Source: Eublepharis macularius (taxonomy: Eukaryota > Chordata > Lepidosauria > Squamata > Eublepharidae). From it: a stretch of DNA of 64,000 nt. Shown piece after piece: positions 32,375 through 43,618 of the stretch. Each line of letters begins with the position of its first letter. The stretch's first letter is position 1. Location: NCBI RefSeq assembly GCF_028583425.1, contig NC_072795.1, positions 7,959,001 to 8,023,000 of the forward strand, given 5' to 3'. The notes under the pieces are model-generated. The model was not told the origin of the DNA, made no database searches, and saw nothing but the letters and a program-made list of their open reading frames with translations. The position numbers and the translations under genes are program-made.

Positions 32375-32403
32375 GAACTACAAGCCCCGGCATGCTCTTG
32401 GGA
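32375..32403 (+). promoter_or_regulatory. ZNF143/THAP11-like ACTACA motif, copy 2
   Basis: ACTACAAGCCCCGGCATGC differs from the ZNF143/THAP11 consensus at 3 of 19 positions and keeps both the ACTACAA core and the GCATGC end. Such motifs sit close to transcription starts of CpG-island promoters, which supports promoter function here. Confidence 0.6.
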
Positions 32404-32525
32404 GAAGCCCTTCCGACTGCCGGCTGATCAGGCCGTTCGGATTTCATTGCATTCCGAAACGAATCCGAAAAGCTTTCGGCCCAGAGCGCAAGGAAAGGGA
32501 GGGGGTTAGGAACTCCTGGGTGGAA

Positions 32526-32722
32526 CCTAGGGTTGCCAGCCTCCAGGTGGTAGCTGGAGATCTCCTGGAATTACAACTGATCTCCAGGCAACAAAGATCA
32601 GTCCCCCTGGAGAAAATGGCTGCTCTGAACGGTGAACTCTATAGCATTATACCCCACGGAGGCCCCTCCCCAAACCCTGCCCTCTCCAGGAATTTCCCAA
32701 CCTGGACCTAGCAACCCTAGTG
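32526..32722. repeat. GGGTTGCCA..AGCAACCC family element
   Basis: TAGGGTTGCCAGCCTCCAGG and GACCTAGCAACCCTA form inverted ends. The element lies on the right flank of the CpG island. Confidence 0.7.
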
Positions 32723-32836
32723 GAACCTCAGCCAGCAAATTTAGGAGCTTACAGCTCTTTGAAGACTTCTGTCCAAGCTAGGGTTGCCAGCCCCCAGGTG
32801 AAGGCCACAGGGGTTTGTTCAGTGTCTCAGCTATGA

Positions 32837-33052
32837 ATCCAGAGGAGTTTGCCATGTTAGTCTGTAGTAGCAAAATAGAAGAGAGTCCAGTAGCACCTTT
32901 AAGACTAACCAACTTTACTGTAGCATAAGCTTTTGAGAGCAACAGCTCCCTTCGTCAGATGCATCTGACGAAGAGAACTGTGATTCTCGAAAGCTTATGC
33001 TACAATAAAGTTGGTTAGTCTTAAAAGTGCTACTGGACTCTTTTCGATTCAG
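32837..33052. mobile_element. Foldback repeat, near full-length
   Basis: ATCCAGAGGAGTTTGCCATG starts the element. The two arms meet at GATGCATC, and the right arm ends CTACTGGACTCTTTTCGATT. It is one of the clearest palindromic copies. Partial copies follow at 33291-33413 and 33937-34058. Confidence 0.8.
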
Positions 33053-33639
33053 CTATGAATGAACTTACGCAATATATTTTTGGGGATGTTTCAAACGCAC
33101 AAGCAGTTTAATGCTCTGAGACACCCTCTTTGGATACCCAATATCTAGTTATTTTGTTGATAGCACCCTTAGAGGCTTGTGTAGTATCTTGAGCAGATCG
33201 GAAATTAACATAACCTACCTGTTACGTTATTGAAAAGCTTTGCTTAACAAATAGAGAACTTCCTTAGATACTTTAAAAAGCTTTAGATGCAGAGGAGTTA
33301 GCCGTGTTTGTCTGTGGTAGCAGAATCAAAAAGAGTCCAGTAGCACCTTTAAGACTAACTAATTTTATTGTAGCATAAGCTTTCGAGAATCAAGTTCTCT
33401 TCGTCAGATGCATGGTACAGAAACTGGTCAAATATAGAAGAGGAGGGGGGGAGGGGAGGAGAGAGGAGATGCAATTAGGGGGGGGGAGAGAGAGGATGCA
33501 ACCAAAACATTCAAAACCTATTTATATTAGCAAGATCTTTATTGAACAATTCTTTTGTGTTTTAGTCAGTTTTCCCGGCTTGTGTTTTGTTCAACCTTTA
33601 TTCCGTGATACTCTCTTCTGTGTAAGCCAGCAGATGGGG

Positions 33640-33905
33640 CCTGGACATGTCCCGGAATTACAGCTGATCTCCAGACTATAAAGACAAGATTGCCTGCTCC
33701 CAGTTAAGAGATACCTGGTAATTTGGGGGAGGAGCCTGGAGAGGGTGGGGTTTAGGGAGGGGAGGGGCCTCACTGGGGTATAATGCCATAGAGCCCCCCC
33801 TCCACAGTAGTCATTTTCTCCAGGGCAACTGATCTCTGTCACCTGGAGATCATTTGTAATTCCAGGAGATCTCCAGCCATGAACCAGAGGCTAGCAAACC
33901 TATAT
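33640..33905. repeat. GGGTTGCCA-family remnant
   Basis: Blocks AGCTGATCTCCAGACTATAA, GGGGCCTCACTGGGGTATAA and TCTCCAGCCATGAACC occur in mixed order, suggesting two overlapping inverted copies. Confidence 0.5.
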
Positions 33906-34404
33906 AGAGATCTGTTGCCCTGGAGAAAATAGATCCAGGAATTAGTCATGTTAGTCTGCAGTAGCAAAATAGCAAAGAGTTTAATAGCACCTTTAAGACT
34001 AACCTACTTTATTGTAGCATAAGCTTTCAAGAGCCACAGCTCTCTTCGTCAGATGCATGGAGGAAATGAAGAAATATACCTTCCATGCATCTGACATACC
34101 CTCCATATGCCTGATGAAGAGACCTGGAGAAAATGGCAGCTTCAGAGGGCAGGCTCAATGGCTTTGTACCATGCGGCAGCCCCGCCCCTCCCCAAACCCT
34201 GGCCTCTCCAGGCTTTACTCCCCAAATCTCCAGGAACTTCCCAGCCCAGAGTTGGCAACCCTATGACACCCACCACCCTTAGCAAAACAAGTCAAACTTA
34301 CACTCTCGTAGGATAAAACATAAGATTTAAGTTGCTGTTCCTTATACTCCGCCCCTAGTTTGCTTCTCTTCTTGAACACTGGTAATGATTGCACATGACT
34401 GAGT

Positions 34405-34612
34405 GCTACAGCCAGCATAGTGTTGTGGTTAGTGTTGGAGTAGGAACTGCGAGACCAAGGTTCAAATCCTGCTCTGCCATGGAAGTTTGTTGAGTGACCT
34501 CGGGCAGGTGACACACTCTCCACCTAACCTACCTCACAGGGTTGGTTTGAGGATGAAATAGAGGAGAGGAGAATAATGAGAGAAAGGCAGGGTATAAATA
34601 AAAAATAAAAAT
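34405..34612 (+). mobile_element. tRNA-derived SINE
   Basis: CAGCATAGTGTTGTGGTTAG (A box) and GGTTCAAATCC (B box) are followed by CCATGGAAGTTTGTTGAG, as in the 12572 copy. It ends GGCAGGGTATAAATAAA. Confidence 0.8.
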
Positions 34613-34929
34613 GAATATTATACAACAGTGGAAGGCCACCCCCCTCTTTATGTCAGACCACAGGATTATTCCTCAGGAGTATTTCCAGTCAGCTCCAGGG
34701 CCTTTCATACATAGAGTTGCCAACCTCCAGGTGGGGTCTGCAGTTCTCCAAATATTACAACAAATTTTCAAGATTTTTGTCCAGTGGCACCTTAAAGAAC
34801 AACAAACAACAAAATTTTCAATGTGAGAGCTTTCCAGAATCAAAGCTCCCTTCTTCAGTTTGAAAGCTCACTCTCTGAAAATCTTGTTGGTCTCTTTAAG
34901 TCCAAGATTTTCTATTCCTTGGCTCAATC

Positions 34930-35515
34930 ATCAACCATCAACCAACAGGGAGACTGCAACGAGGAAATCAGAAGGAGATTGAGACTTGGAAGAGCAGCTG
35001 TGAGGAAACTAGAGAAGTTCCTTAAAGATAAAGATGTCTCTCTGGGGACCAAGATCAAGATAATCCAAACTCTGATATTCCCTGTTGCTATGTATGGATG
35101 AGAAAGTTGGACAGTGAAGAAAGCTGAGAGGAAGAAAATTGTTTCATTTGAAATGTAGTGGGGCAGGACAGTTTTAAGGATACCTTGGACAGCCAAAAAG
35201 ACAAATAAGTGGGTACTAGATCAAACCAACCCTGAATTCTCCCTAGAAGTTAAAATGACAAAACTGAGGCTATCGTACTTTGGTCATATCATGAGAAGAC
35301 AAGATTCTCTGGAAAAGTCAATAATGCTAGGAAAAGTGGAAGGCAGCAGGAAAAGAGGAAGAGCTAAAATGAGATGGCTTGACTACTTAAAGGATGCCAC
35401 GTCCTCCAGTTTGCAGGATCTGAACAAATCTGTTAATGACAGGATGTTTGGGAGGTCTTTGGAGGTCATCGGGTCGCCATAGGTTGGAGGTGACTTGATG
35501 GCACAAAGACACATA
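34930..35515 (+). mobile_element. BovB (RTE) LINE 3' fragment
   Basis: Frames contain [59 protein letters not shown] and KRGRAKMRWLDYLKD. This is the diagnostic C-terminus of BovB/RTE reverse transcriptase. A stop (TATGGATGA at 35092-35100) and a frame change break it. The end reads GTCGCCATAGGTTGGAGGTG then GACTTGATGGCAC, the BovB tail. Confidence 0.9.
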
Positions 35516-35849
35516 CTAAGTGCTACTGGACAAAAAGACTGCTGTTCTACTGCAGACCAATGCAGCTACCCACCTGATTTCCAGAGCACCTTTGGGTGGA
35601 CTCAAATGGCATCACATGCCTGTTGACCTTCTTCCTCTCCCCAAGCTCCACCCCCAAATCTCCAAGAATTTCCCAACGTGCAGTTGGCAACTCTAACCAT
35701 AGTCCAATGGCTCTTACAGACATGAGTAAATGAGTAACATGCCGCATGTCAAAAGGCCAGCTATGCCAATCGCTTGGTGATGCCATGATAGAAGTCTTGA
35801 GCCACTGCCTGGCAGCTGTGGCTAAACCGCTAAAGGTGAACAAGCTGAA

Positions 35850-36425
35850 AACTGAATTCTGACAAGATGAAGGTCATGCTAGTTGGGAGAGGTGACGTCT
35901 TGAAGGGCACTGTGCTACCCACGTTTGAGGGGGTTTGATATGATTTGGGTAATGTACTTCACATGGGTCTGGCCCTCGAGCCCACTCACAAATTCCAGTT
36001 GATGCAAAATGTTGCAGCTTGGCTGTTATTGTTATCGGGAGCTCCACAGAGTAGCACATTACAGCTATTCTGCAGTGAACGGAATAGTTCAGGGAGGCAT
36101 ATTTAAAGAGAAAAGGATCATTATCGTGCCATTGTTAATTATACGTATAATCTTGCTTTTGCGGCATTGTTTTCTACTTTTCTGATTCAATTTTTGGTTC
36201 CATTGTTTGATATGTAATGTCTGAGGGTTTGTTTTTGCGTTGTTACTAATTTTTAAAATCCTACCCCTGCTACAGTGTTTACTATTTATTGCATTGGTTG
36301 TTGTGGGTTTTCCGGGCTGTATTGCCGTGGTCTTGGCATTGTAGTTCCTGACGTTGCATTGTTTAACACTCTGTAATCCCTTTCAAGTCTCACGAAGAAG
36401 GGCACGCTATAAATAAAACAAGCAA
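35850..36425 (+). mobile_element. CR1/L2-clade LINE remnant
   Basis: CTGACAAGATGAAGGTCATG..TAGTTGGGAG decodes to DKMKVMLVG, a common CR1/L2 reverse-transcriptase segment. The remainder is decayed and ends AGGGCACGCTATAAATAAAA. A GACGTT-core repeat (36299-36355) is inserted. Confidence 0.6.
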
Positions 36426-36576
36426 GCTATTCATGTTACATTGTTGTGAGAGACAAAGGTAACCACAACAACTGCTTTTAAAATGAGCTTTAATATAGCC
36501 GGGAACCTTCGCTGCCTTACTGACACAGTGAGAATAGACTAGCATTGTGTGCCTTCCTTCTGTAGATTCAGTGGTA

Positions 36577-36987
36577 GTATTAGTCAGGGCTTTTTTTCTG
36601 GGAAAAGAGGTTGTGGAACTCAGTGGGTTGCCAGCACAGGGGGCAACTCTTGGCGGGAGGTGGTGCCCCTGGTACCACATGAGCACGTGCAAAGTGCACG
36701 CATGCTCCCAAGGACAATGACATCACTTTGGGTCGGCTGGAACAAGGAGTTTTTTTAAAAAAGTTTAAATCTCCCTTGGAGAAAATGGTCACATGGCTGG
36801 TGGCCCCACCCCGATCTCCAGACAGAGGGGAGTTTAGATTGCCCTCCGCGCCGCTCCGCAGATGGCAATCTAAACTCTCCTCTGTCTGGAGATCAGGGGC
36901 CGGGGTCACCAACTATGTGACCATTTTCAAGAGGTTCCGGAACTCCGTTCCACCACGTTCCAGCTGGAAAAAAGCCCTGGTATTAGT
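36577..36987. mobile_element. Palindromic hAT MITE, copy 4 (long form)
   Basis: The element at 36585-36979 has CAGGGCTTTTTTTCTGGG and GGAAAAAAGCCCTG ends with a perfect GTATTAGT duplication at 36577-36584 and 36980-36987. It carries an extra ~80-base block (CCAGCACAGGGGGCAAC.. CACATGAGCACGTGC) absent from the short copies and shared with copy 6. Confidence 0.9.
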
Positions 36988-37649
36988 AGCTCTAACTGGT
37001 GGCTGGCTTTCCAAAGTTTTCCAGTGCAAGGACAGTTCTCTACCTCTCCATTGCAGGGGCTGCTGTTTCCACCACTATTTCCTTTCATGGGGGCAACGAT
37101 AAGGCGCCCCTACCAAAGGCAACAGTCTCCCATCTCCCAATGGGAGAGGTACACAGAAATAGTAGAGTAAGAATCTTGCTGCTTCTGGATCCGCTAGCTC
37201 AAACCCAATTGGGTCAAAAAACATGATAGTTGGCTTGGCACCTCTCCTAGTAAGAATGGGTAGATTGTCCACTGATCTCCAATTTCCCAGTGGGAGGGGC
37301 GCTCAGAGCAGGGCATAATTCTCTCACGCTCCGGTTGCTCGGCTGTTGCCAAGAACCTTTTTTGTTCGGAAACAGAGCTCCCCCCACCATAGTCCCTGCC
37401 TGAGCACAGGTGCCTGACCCTTCCAGCCCATGAAACGGCCTGTAACCACAGCACAAGAATATTCCTTTTAGTAAAGTTAAGCAGATAGCCGTTAAAGTTC
37501 TTTTTGCAAAGCCAGGTGTGTTGGGGGCGGCGGAATTATAGTGCAAAAAGACTGAAAAACTTCACACACATTGCATTTTAGCAGTGCTATAAATTTAACA
37601 AAAGCTTGCTCTACGTAAGTGTCATGGGAGGTCTCTCTTCTGCCGTTTC

Positions 37650-38015
37650 AGTGGGTTTTCGGGCCTGGCTTTGCCTTGTCCGCAAGATTGCAAGATGCCT
37701 AAGGTTCAGTGGATAATTTCAAGAGCAACGGCTCCGTTAGTCGGCTGTCACAGAAACAAGAAACTCCTGCCATGCTTTAAAGGGTTTTCTTTGTGGTGGC
37801 CCCTGCCCGGTGGAACTGCCTGCCTGAGGAGGTCGAGAGAGCCCCCACTCTCTTTGCTTTCTGCAAACGATGCAAAACTGAATTATTCAAAAAGGCTTAT
37901 TTACTCAGATAGGAAGAGTGTATTGCGGGGAGGGGGATCTCAGATGCGTCACTGAGTTAGGGAGCTTAAGCCTTACATACTATCTGTTGCTTTAAATATG
38001 TGCTCCTTTGACCTA
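37650..38015 (+). repeat. CR1/L2-clade LINE 3' fragment
   Basis: GCCCGGTGGAACTGCCTGCC..GAGGAGGTCGAGAGAG encodes the W-x-LP-E-V segment of CR1/L2 C-termini, followed by AAACTGAATTATTCAAAAAG. Confidence 0.65.
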
Positions 38016-38230
38016 TATGTTAATAATAATATGTGATTTATATACCGCCCTTCAGGACAACTTAATGCCCACTCAGAGTGATTTACAAAGTATGCCATTA
38101 TTATCCCCACAACAATAATCACCCTGTGAGGTGGGTGGGGCTGAGAGAACTCTGGAAGAGCTGTGACTGACCCAAGGTCCCCCAGCTGGCTTCAAGTGGA
38201 GGAGTGGGGAATCAAACCCAGTTCTAATGT
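38016..38230 (-). mobile_element. tRNA-derived squamate SINE, inverted, truncated
   Basis: GATTTATATACCGCCCTTCA to GGAATCAAACCCAGTTCT is the 14216 family, missing its tRNA head. A LINE 3' end (38235-38470) follows. Confidence 0.8.
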
Positions 38231-38234
38231 CTAA

Positions 38235-38470
38235 TGTTGTCTAATGTCAGTCCTAGAATTGTTTACGTTCTGTTTCAGCATTTTTTCAGCTCTTGTGTTG
38301 GATTCTTGCTAATGCTATGGCTTGTAAATCTGTATTTATTTACCCTATGGCACTGTCTACGGAAATTGTTTATGATCTCGACTGTACTAATCTCACGCTG
38401 TGTAACCCACCTTGAGTCTCAGTGAGAAAGGCAGACTATAAATGACATAAATAAATAATAAATAAAGGCT
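38235..38470 (+). repeat. LINE 3' end
   Basis: AACCCACCTTGAGTCTCAGT..GAGAAAGGCAGACTATAAAT..AAATAAATAATAAATAAA is a LINE tail also seen reversed at 62905-63010. Confidence 0.6.
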
Positions 38471-39097
38471 AAAGGCCACTTCACAGATGTAAGGGCTGTA
38501 GGACCAGAAGTGGAACTCTAGACTGGACTGCTTCCAATTCCAAGTAGAGGGTCACGGAGGGCCACGTTTTGGAATGCGCCCACATTCAAGGATCCTTGCA
38601 AATATACCAGCCCAGCAAGCAAAGACGGGACAAACCTTTCTCTGAGTTTTCTCCCTACAGTTGATGAGAAGACACGTTCAAAGCTGAAATCAGCAATGCA
38701 ACCTATTCTACTTCCTGCTTCTCCCGAATGAGTGACCCAGTCCTAGTATTACCTTTCATCGTCTTTCCCAATTTAATATTTTCAGAAAGACATGCCCAGT
38801 CTGTAATGGTGCCATCTGTTCTACCGCCTTTCCATCTGCACGGATACACACAGCTAACGAACTTTCCTAGAATCTTCCCTGTCTGCATCATGCGGTGGTG
38901 GTGAGAAACCTTCCGACTCCCAGCAAAACCGATTGTGGGTCAACACCAAAGCTTGTAGTGGACATCAAGTACTCGTCCTCAACCCGACCTTTGGGGTTGG
39001 GTCCCCCACCATCTTTTTTTCTTAAGAACGGCATGAAATAGAATTTGTGCACCTCAGGGAAAGGAACAGCTAAGAGAGATTCATTCACAGGCACACA

Positions 39098-39312
39098 AGA
39101 GGACCAGGGGTTAAGTGGTTTGTCTGCGAACCAGCACTCCACTGGTTCAAATCCCACTACTGCCATGAGCTCTGTAGGTGGCCTTGGGTAAGCCACTCCT
39201 CTCAGCCCCAGCTCCCCAGCTGTATTGTGGGGATAATAACAACACTAACTTGTTCACTGCTCTGGGTGAGGCACTAATCTGTCTAGAAGAGCGGTATATA
39301 AGTGGTTGTTAT
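39098..39312 (+). repeat. tRNA-derived SINE
   Basis: GGGGTTAAGTGGTTTGTCTG and TGGTTCAAATCCCACTAC mark the tRNA-like head; the tail reads GAGCGGTATATAAGTGG. A sister copy is at 57148-57390. Confidence 0.7.
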
Positions 39313-39399
39313 TATCTGTGGCATCCAGGCCAAGAGGGCTTTCTCTGGCCTACGCCGTTTTGCTCATTCTTGGTTCCCCGGATTCAGAGATTCCATTTC

Positions 39400-40800
39400 T
39401 AGCTTGGCCTCATAGTGGTTACCACCATGGTGACCCTAAAAACCAAAAAGAGGAAAGCTCTGGGTGAAACCATCACAGTTAGAGCTCGTCTGCACAGCCA
39501 AATGCAACTCACTAAGTGCTTACAGAGCCTATTTTGGCTGCTGTTATAGCTCCCAGAAAGCCAAAATTCACACAGAAAATCTTCTGAAGAACCCCCTTCC
39601 GTTGCTTTAAAAAAGGAAGTTCATGATAAAAACGTGGCCAGGCGATATATTCTTAACATGTAACATCACAATAGTGTGCTCAACACAGGTTCCCCATTCT
39701 TTAAAACAAAAAGGGAGAGACCATAATCCTTTGGTGTTGTTTACCATTATTCTTTGAAAGTGAGATTTTGAAGGTATTGGCCCATTGCCCAGTTTAATAA
39801 CACCATAAAAATGGACATTGGAGTAGCTTTGTATAGAAAGCCTGGGTGTGACTTGGGGCCAGTCGTAGCAATGCCCAGTACAGAGGCTAACAGCAGCCCT
39901 TCGTACAGGGTGGTGGGAACGGCCAATAATTCAGGTGATCTCGGTACGGACTCTTCCAAGAAAGAGGAAATTGGGGATACGTCCCACTTCTCCGACGGGT
40001 CATATGAAGTAGGTAGCCCTCCCCCGATATTCTGTGAAGTTAAAAGAATACTCTGGTATGCAAGCTATTTTGCTGCTCTATATGAAATTAACATTTTGCG
40101 TATCTCCCTCAACATTTTCCTGACTGCAGCCTGTAGTCTGTTTTACGGGAGTGCCTTCCCTTTGCTTCATTCCCTTGAACGGGAGGGGAAAAGGGCCTGC
40201 AATCAGGAAGTGGACACAAACGTTCCCCGCTTTGCTCTGCCAAGGGCTTTCAGAGCTCTAGGAATTCTGCCAGTGTTGAGAGAGTGGCCTAAGTAAGGCT
40301 GAGGCAGCCCTGCCTAGCCCGGAGCGGCTGTTTTTCTTGGCACTGCAGCATTTCACAGCGAAGTGATCTCAACACTGCCTTGCCGAAGAGTGCTACGTCA
40401 CCGCCCGAAAGTCACTGCGTGGGGTGGTCAAGTTAATTGTAGGACAAGCCTCAATGCAACCCAAACATGAAAAGGCCGCATACAGAAATGGGACAGAAGA
40501 GGAGGGAAGCAAGGGTGGCTGTGTGAACTTAATATTTGGCAGGAAGGGTAGGCGGCCACGTGATTTATGGTCAGGTCATTTGGGACCCCCATGTTACGGC
40601 TCCTCTCATGGACCCCCTCCCCCTTTTCTTTATCCAGAATGAATATTGGTCTGGGAAGGGGCTCTTTTTCTGAGCTCCGGTTTCTGCTTGTCATTATCAG
40701 ACCCCCTTTCCCTTTTCCTGATCCCAAATTTTGGATTCTATCATCACAGGGATGCCTATGCTAGGCCTGGACGCCAGAGCGCAAAACAGACAAGCCAGGA
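39400..40800. other. Intergenic, one unexplained open frame
   Basis: I recognise no repeat here. A plus-strand open frame of 161 codons (39811-40296) begins MDIGVALYRKPGCDLGP. It contains a Ser/Thr/Gly/Asn-rich part and then a hydrophobic segment (YASYFAALYEINILRISLNI). No homology comes to mind and no flanking splice sites are convincing. It may be chance. Confidence 0.3.
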
Positions 40801-41260
40801 GGCTAGAATGTCACAAAGTTTAGTTTAATTCAAAATTCATCAGCGACGTTCTCATCATAAGGCATCAACGTGCATTCAAAAAAGAAATTTCCACCAGGGT
40901 TACAAACGTTCTCCCGCAAAATGAACATGCAGTTTTAAAAAGAGGCCCGTCGGCTGAGGGCGAAGGCCACAGATGCTGGTCTCTGCCTGGCTGGAACCGG
41001 CGCCAGACGGATCTGCACTTTCAGGGTTACAACCACTGAAAGGAAATCCATTCCCACTGGAAAAGGAGGAGCCTCCATTAGCCTCGCCAAACAAGAACAA
41101 TCCATGCTGCGAAGGAGAATCGGAGCTTGCAAGAGCTTCAAGGACCGCGACACGAGCGGGAGAATTTTTCGGACTTTATTATTGCTTTGCCCCATTGTTA
41201 TCTCAGGCTAGGGCTACCAGGAAATGAAAACTGGTTTAAGTCAAAGAATGAAAAGCATAC

Positions 41261-41423
41261 GGGCCGTTTTCACACTGCTTATCGGTCACGGAACATCACG
41301 CCAAGCGTCAGCGTCTTCCTGGCGCGATGTCGCAGTTCTCGTGCGAAACTTAGCCAGGAAGACGTTGTCTTTCCGGGAGCTTGGCACGATGTTCCGTGGC
41401 CGGTAAGCCGTGTGAAAACAGCC
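41261..41423. mobile_element. Palindromic MITE (GGGCCGTTTTCACAC ends)
   Basis: GGGCCGTTTTCACACTGCTT and the reverse of CCGTGTGAAAACAGCC form the ends. Inner arms include CACGGAACATC/GATGTTCCGTG and CGTCTTCCTGGC/GCCAGGAAGACG. It belongs to the same loose group as the elements at 7022 and 20903. Confidence 0.75.
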
Positions 41424-41659
41424 ATGCACTTCCCACCACAATGACCCCCGCATCCGGTAATAGCAAGCACTTACATGTCTACCTGCGAGCAGAGGTAACT
41501 GGCTTCCACGTGGCAGACTGTAGCCTCAGCGCGTCCCCCACTCTTCCCTGGGTAATATCTTCAGGACGTGATGCAGCTACCGGCCGCTTCCCCCAGAATG
41601 AGTAAACATCATACTTGAATGTGGAGACCACAAGTGAAAGCAACTCTGGTCACTGCCTT

Positions 41660-43345
41660 GCACTGTTTTATTTAGCAGGCAGGAAAACAAGAGTGGAAAA
41701 AAAATGGGGCAACATGATGCCAAGAAGCCGACATCAACTGCATCGCCCTGAAGACGGGGGAAGAGACAGGTCTCCGCTTTACCCTTTACTTGCTTACTAA
41801 GGCAAACACGGAGGTACGCAGCCTACTGCACGAAGCAGTGCCTGCAAGACACCCTTCTCTCAAAAAGGCAAGCAGAATTATTTCATATACAAGCCTCCTT
41901 TCTGCTCCCACAAAAGGCACGCTCAGAGTCAGGGTATTAACTGCCTTCGCTTCAGGCTCTTTAGGTCTTACGGGACTGGGGAACGACCAGCTCTGTCGTT
42001 CTTGCAACCTCCTCTTGGAAAAGCACCAAAAGCGTAGCCATTCTGAGGATAGGAGAGCCTGAACTCTTCTACCTACTTCCAACAAGTGTACCCCCAGCCT
42101 CGTGGAAGGCGAATCCGCCGTGCACTTCCAACGTGTATGACCTCTACAGGCATGTCTGCATCAGAAAGCTGTGGTGCAGTTGCCTCCTTTCTGCCTCTCA
42201 GAACCACTGGGCCACACAGAAAGACTTCTTTGAACAGTGCTGTATGTGGTACCCTCATGCTGAAACTAAGGTTTGGACTTGGATGGAGCAGACTTTCAAA
42301 TCTGTCACGTTCTCACCCACAGACACCGCCTACAGCAAGACAAAAAGCGATCTGCGAGGACGTTTTTTAAGTCATAGTTAGTCCGTTCCTGTTGTTCTGG
42401 GACAGCACCAAGAGAACAGCAAAATGCTCCACCGAGATCTTTTCTTGCAACAGCCTCTAAAAAGGAACCAAAGCTTGCACACCACATGTGAAAAGTCGCC
42501 AGCGGATCATGCTCACCTTTGCCAATAAATCCAACTTACTAATTTGCAAAAAAGAGGAGAGAGACGGGATGCAGGTTGACTTGAGCATTTCAGAGCCGCA
42601 TCCCAGGCACCAGTGAAGGCCAAAGCTGGGATTTAGAACTGTAAGAAAACTGGACCCTGACCCCCATAGTGGGTAAGTGGGGTCTGGGTGTCATACTCCC
42701 CGTGAAAGACAAGGCAGGGCTGAAGCACGGATGAATGGCAGACTCTCCCTGGGCCTTTAAGGCTGAACCTGGGAGTTGTCTTTGAAGAGACTCTCCGCAG
42801 TTCACCATCTCCATCCTTCTGAATCATACAGTAAAGAGCACAAAGCAAAAGGGACCCCCCCCACCGCTTCCTTTCAAGTTTCATCAACAGTCCGTTCTCT
42901 GCAGAGCACTGCCCCACCTCGACATCTCCATGATCTTCACCATCTCTTTCTCCTCCTTGACAGCACGTGCCCCCCCCCCCCCCAGCAGCAGTTCTGTTTC
43001 TCCTGAAGAGCACAAACATTCCACCCCACCGCTGGAAAGAACGTTTTCTATTTGCAGCGGGAGAACAAAAGTCACCCCGGAATTCACATTCATGATCTGT
43101 CCCCAAACAGTTCTCACTTGCAGCTAGGAGATACATCCCTGATATATGGCTGTGCCATTATGTTAGACACTTGAAGGCACATAAGCTAGGGGTTTTGTTT
43201 TTGTTTTTGAGGGGGGTGAGCTTAATGGAATCCAGCCCCCTAGCAGTGGCAGCTGCTTTGCAGAGGGCAAGGCGACAGCACTTTGTCAAAACGTCCCTCT
43301 CCCCGCTTGCTCTTCCAGCTTCCAAACCCAGAGTGAACTGGCGAG
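41660..43345 (-). other. RNPEPL1: Probable RNPEPL1 3'UTR
   Basis: This stretch downstream of the stop is unusually free of recognisable repeats for this window, as expected of a transcribed UTR. The first canonical AATAAA on the minus strand is at 41672-41667; another is near 41177. The short open frames inside match nothing. The 3' boundary is inference. Confidence 0.5.
42968..42984 (+). repeat. Poly(C) tract
   Basis: An unbroken run of about 16 C lies within the probable RNPEPL1 3'UTR (poly-G in the transcript). Confidence 0.8.
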
Positions 43346-43618
43346 CTAAGCAGACACATTTACGTCCCTGAGAGAAATGGCACCATTTGCAGCTTCGGGG
43401 GCTTTGTCCTCCAGCCCGGAAGCTGAGGTGTCTGCAGCAGTGGCTGTAGTGTCTATGGCAAGGAGGGGATTCAAGCCCTGCGTCAAGATCTGCTGGATCG
43501 TTTTCCGCAAGTTGGGATGCAGCTGGTTCTGGGTTTGGTAGAAAACTTCTAAGGCGAAGGACTTCAGGGTGCCAGTGCAGAGGTCCTCGTACAGCGGGAT
43601 CGTGTACATCCGAGACAT
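43346..43618 (-). CDS. RNPEPL1: RNPEPL1 exon 11 (terminal, stop codon)
   Basis: The exon has 90 codons plus TAG (43348-43346). It begins [16 protein letters not shown], contains [18 protein letters not shown], then a low-complexity Ala/Thr linker, and ends [11 protein letters not shown]. The conserved last ten residues after a variable linker are diagnostic for RNPEPL1. Confidence 0.96.
   Translation of the reverse strand: MSRMYTIPLYEDLCTGTLKSFALEVFYQTQNQLHPNLRKTIQQILTQGLNPLLAIDTTATAADTSASGLEDKAPEAANGAISLRDVNVSA

Larger units (their letters stand above)
31940..32480. promoter_or_regulatory. CpG-rich island, probable CAPN10 promoter
   Basis: This is the only extended CpG-dense stretch in the window, lacks recognisable repeats across its centre, and is bordered by a tandem repeat array on the left. 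On the minus strand there are possible first-exon donors at 32210 (GAAG|GTGCGA) and 32009 (GAG|GTAGGG). CAPN10 is the nearest gene downstream on that strand. Open frames across the island on both strands are GC-driven and match nothing I know. A role for a divergent noncoding transcript is equally possible. Confidence 0.6.

Noticed and set aside
31805..32509. 234-codon plus-strand open frame across the CpG island
   Set aside because: It is long only because stop codons are rare in GC-rich sequence. Pro/Arg/Ser-rich composition, overlap with open frames on the other strand, and its start in the tandem repeat array argue against a gene.
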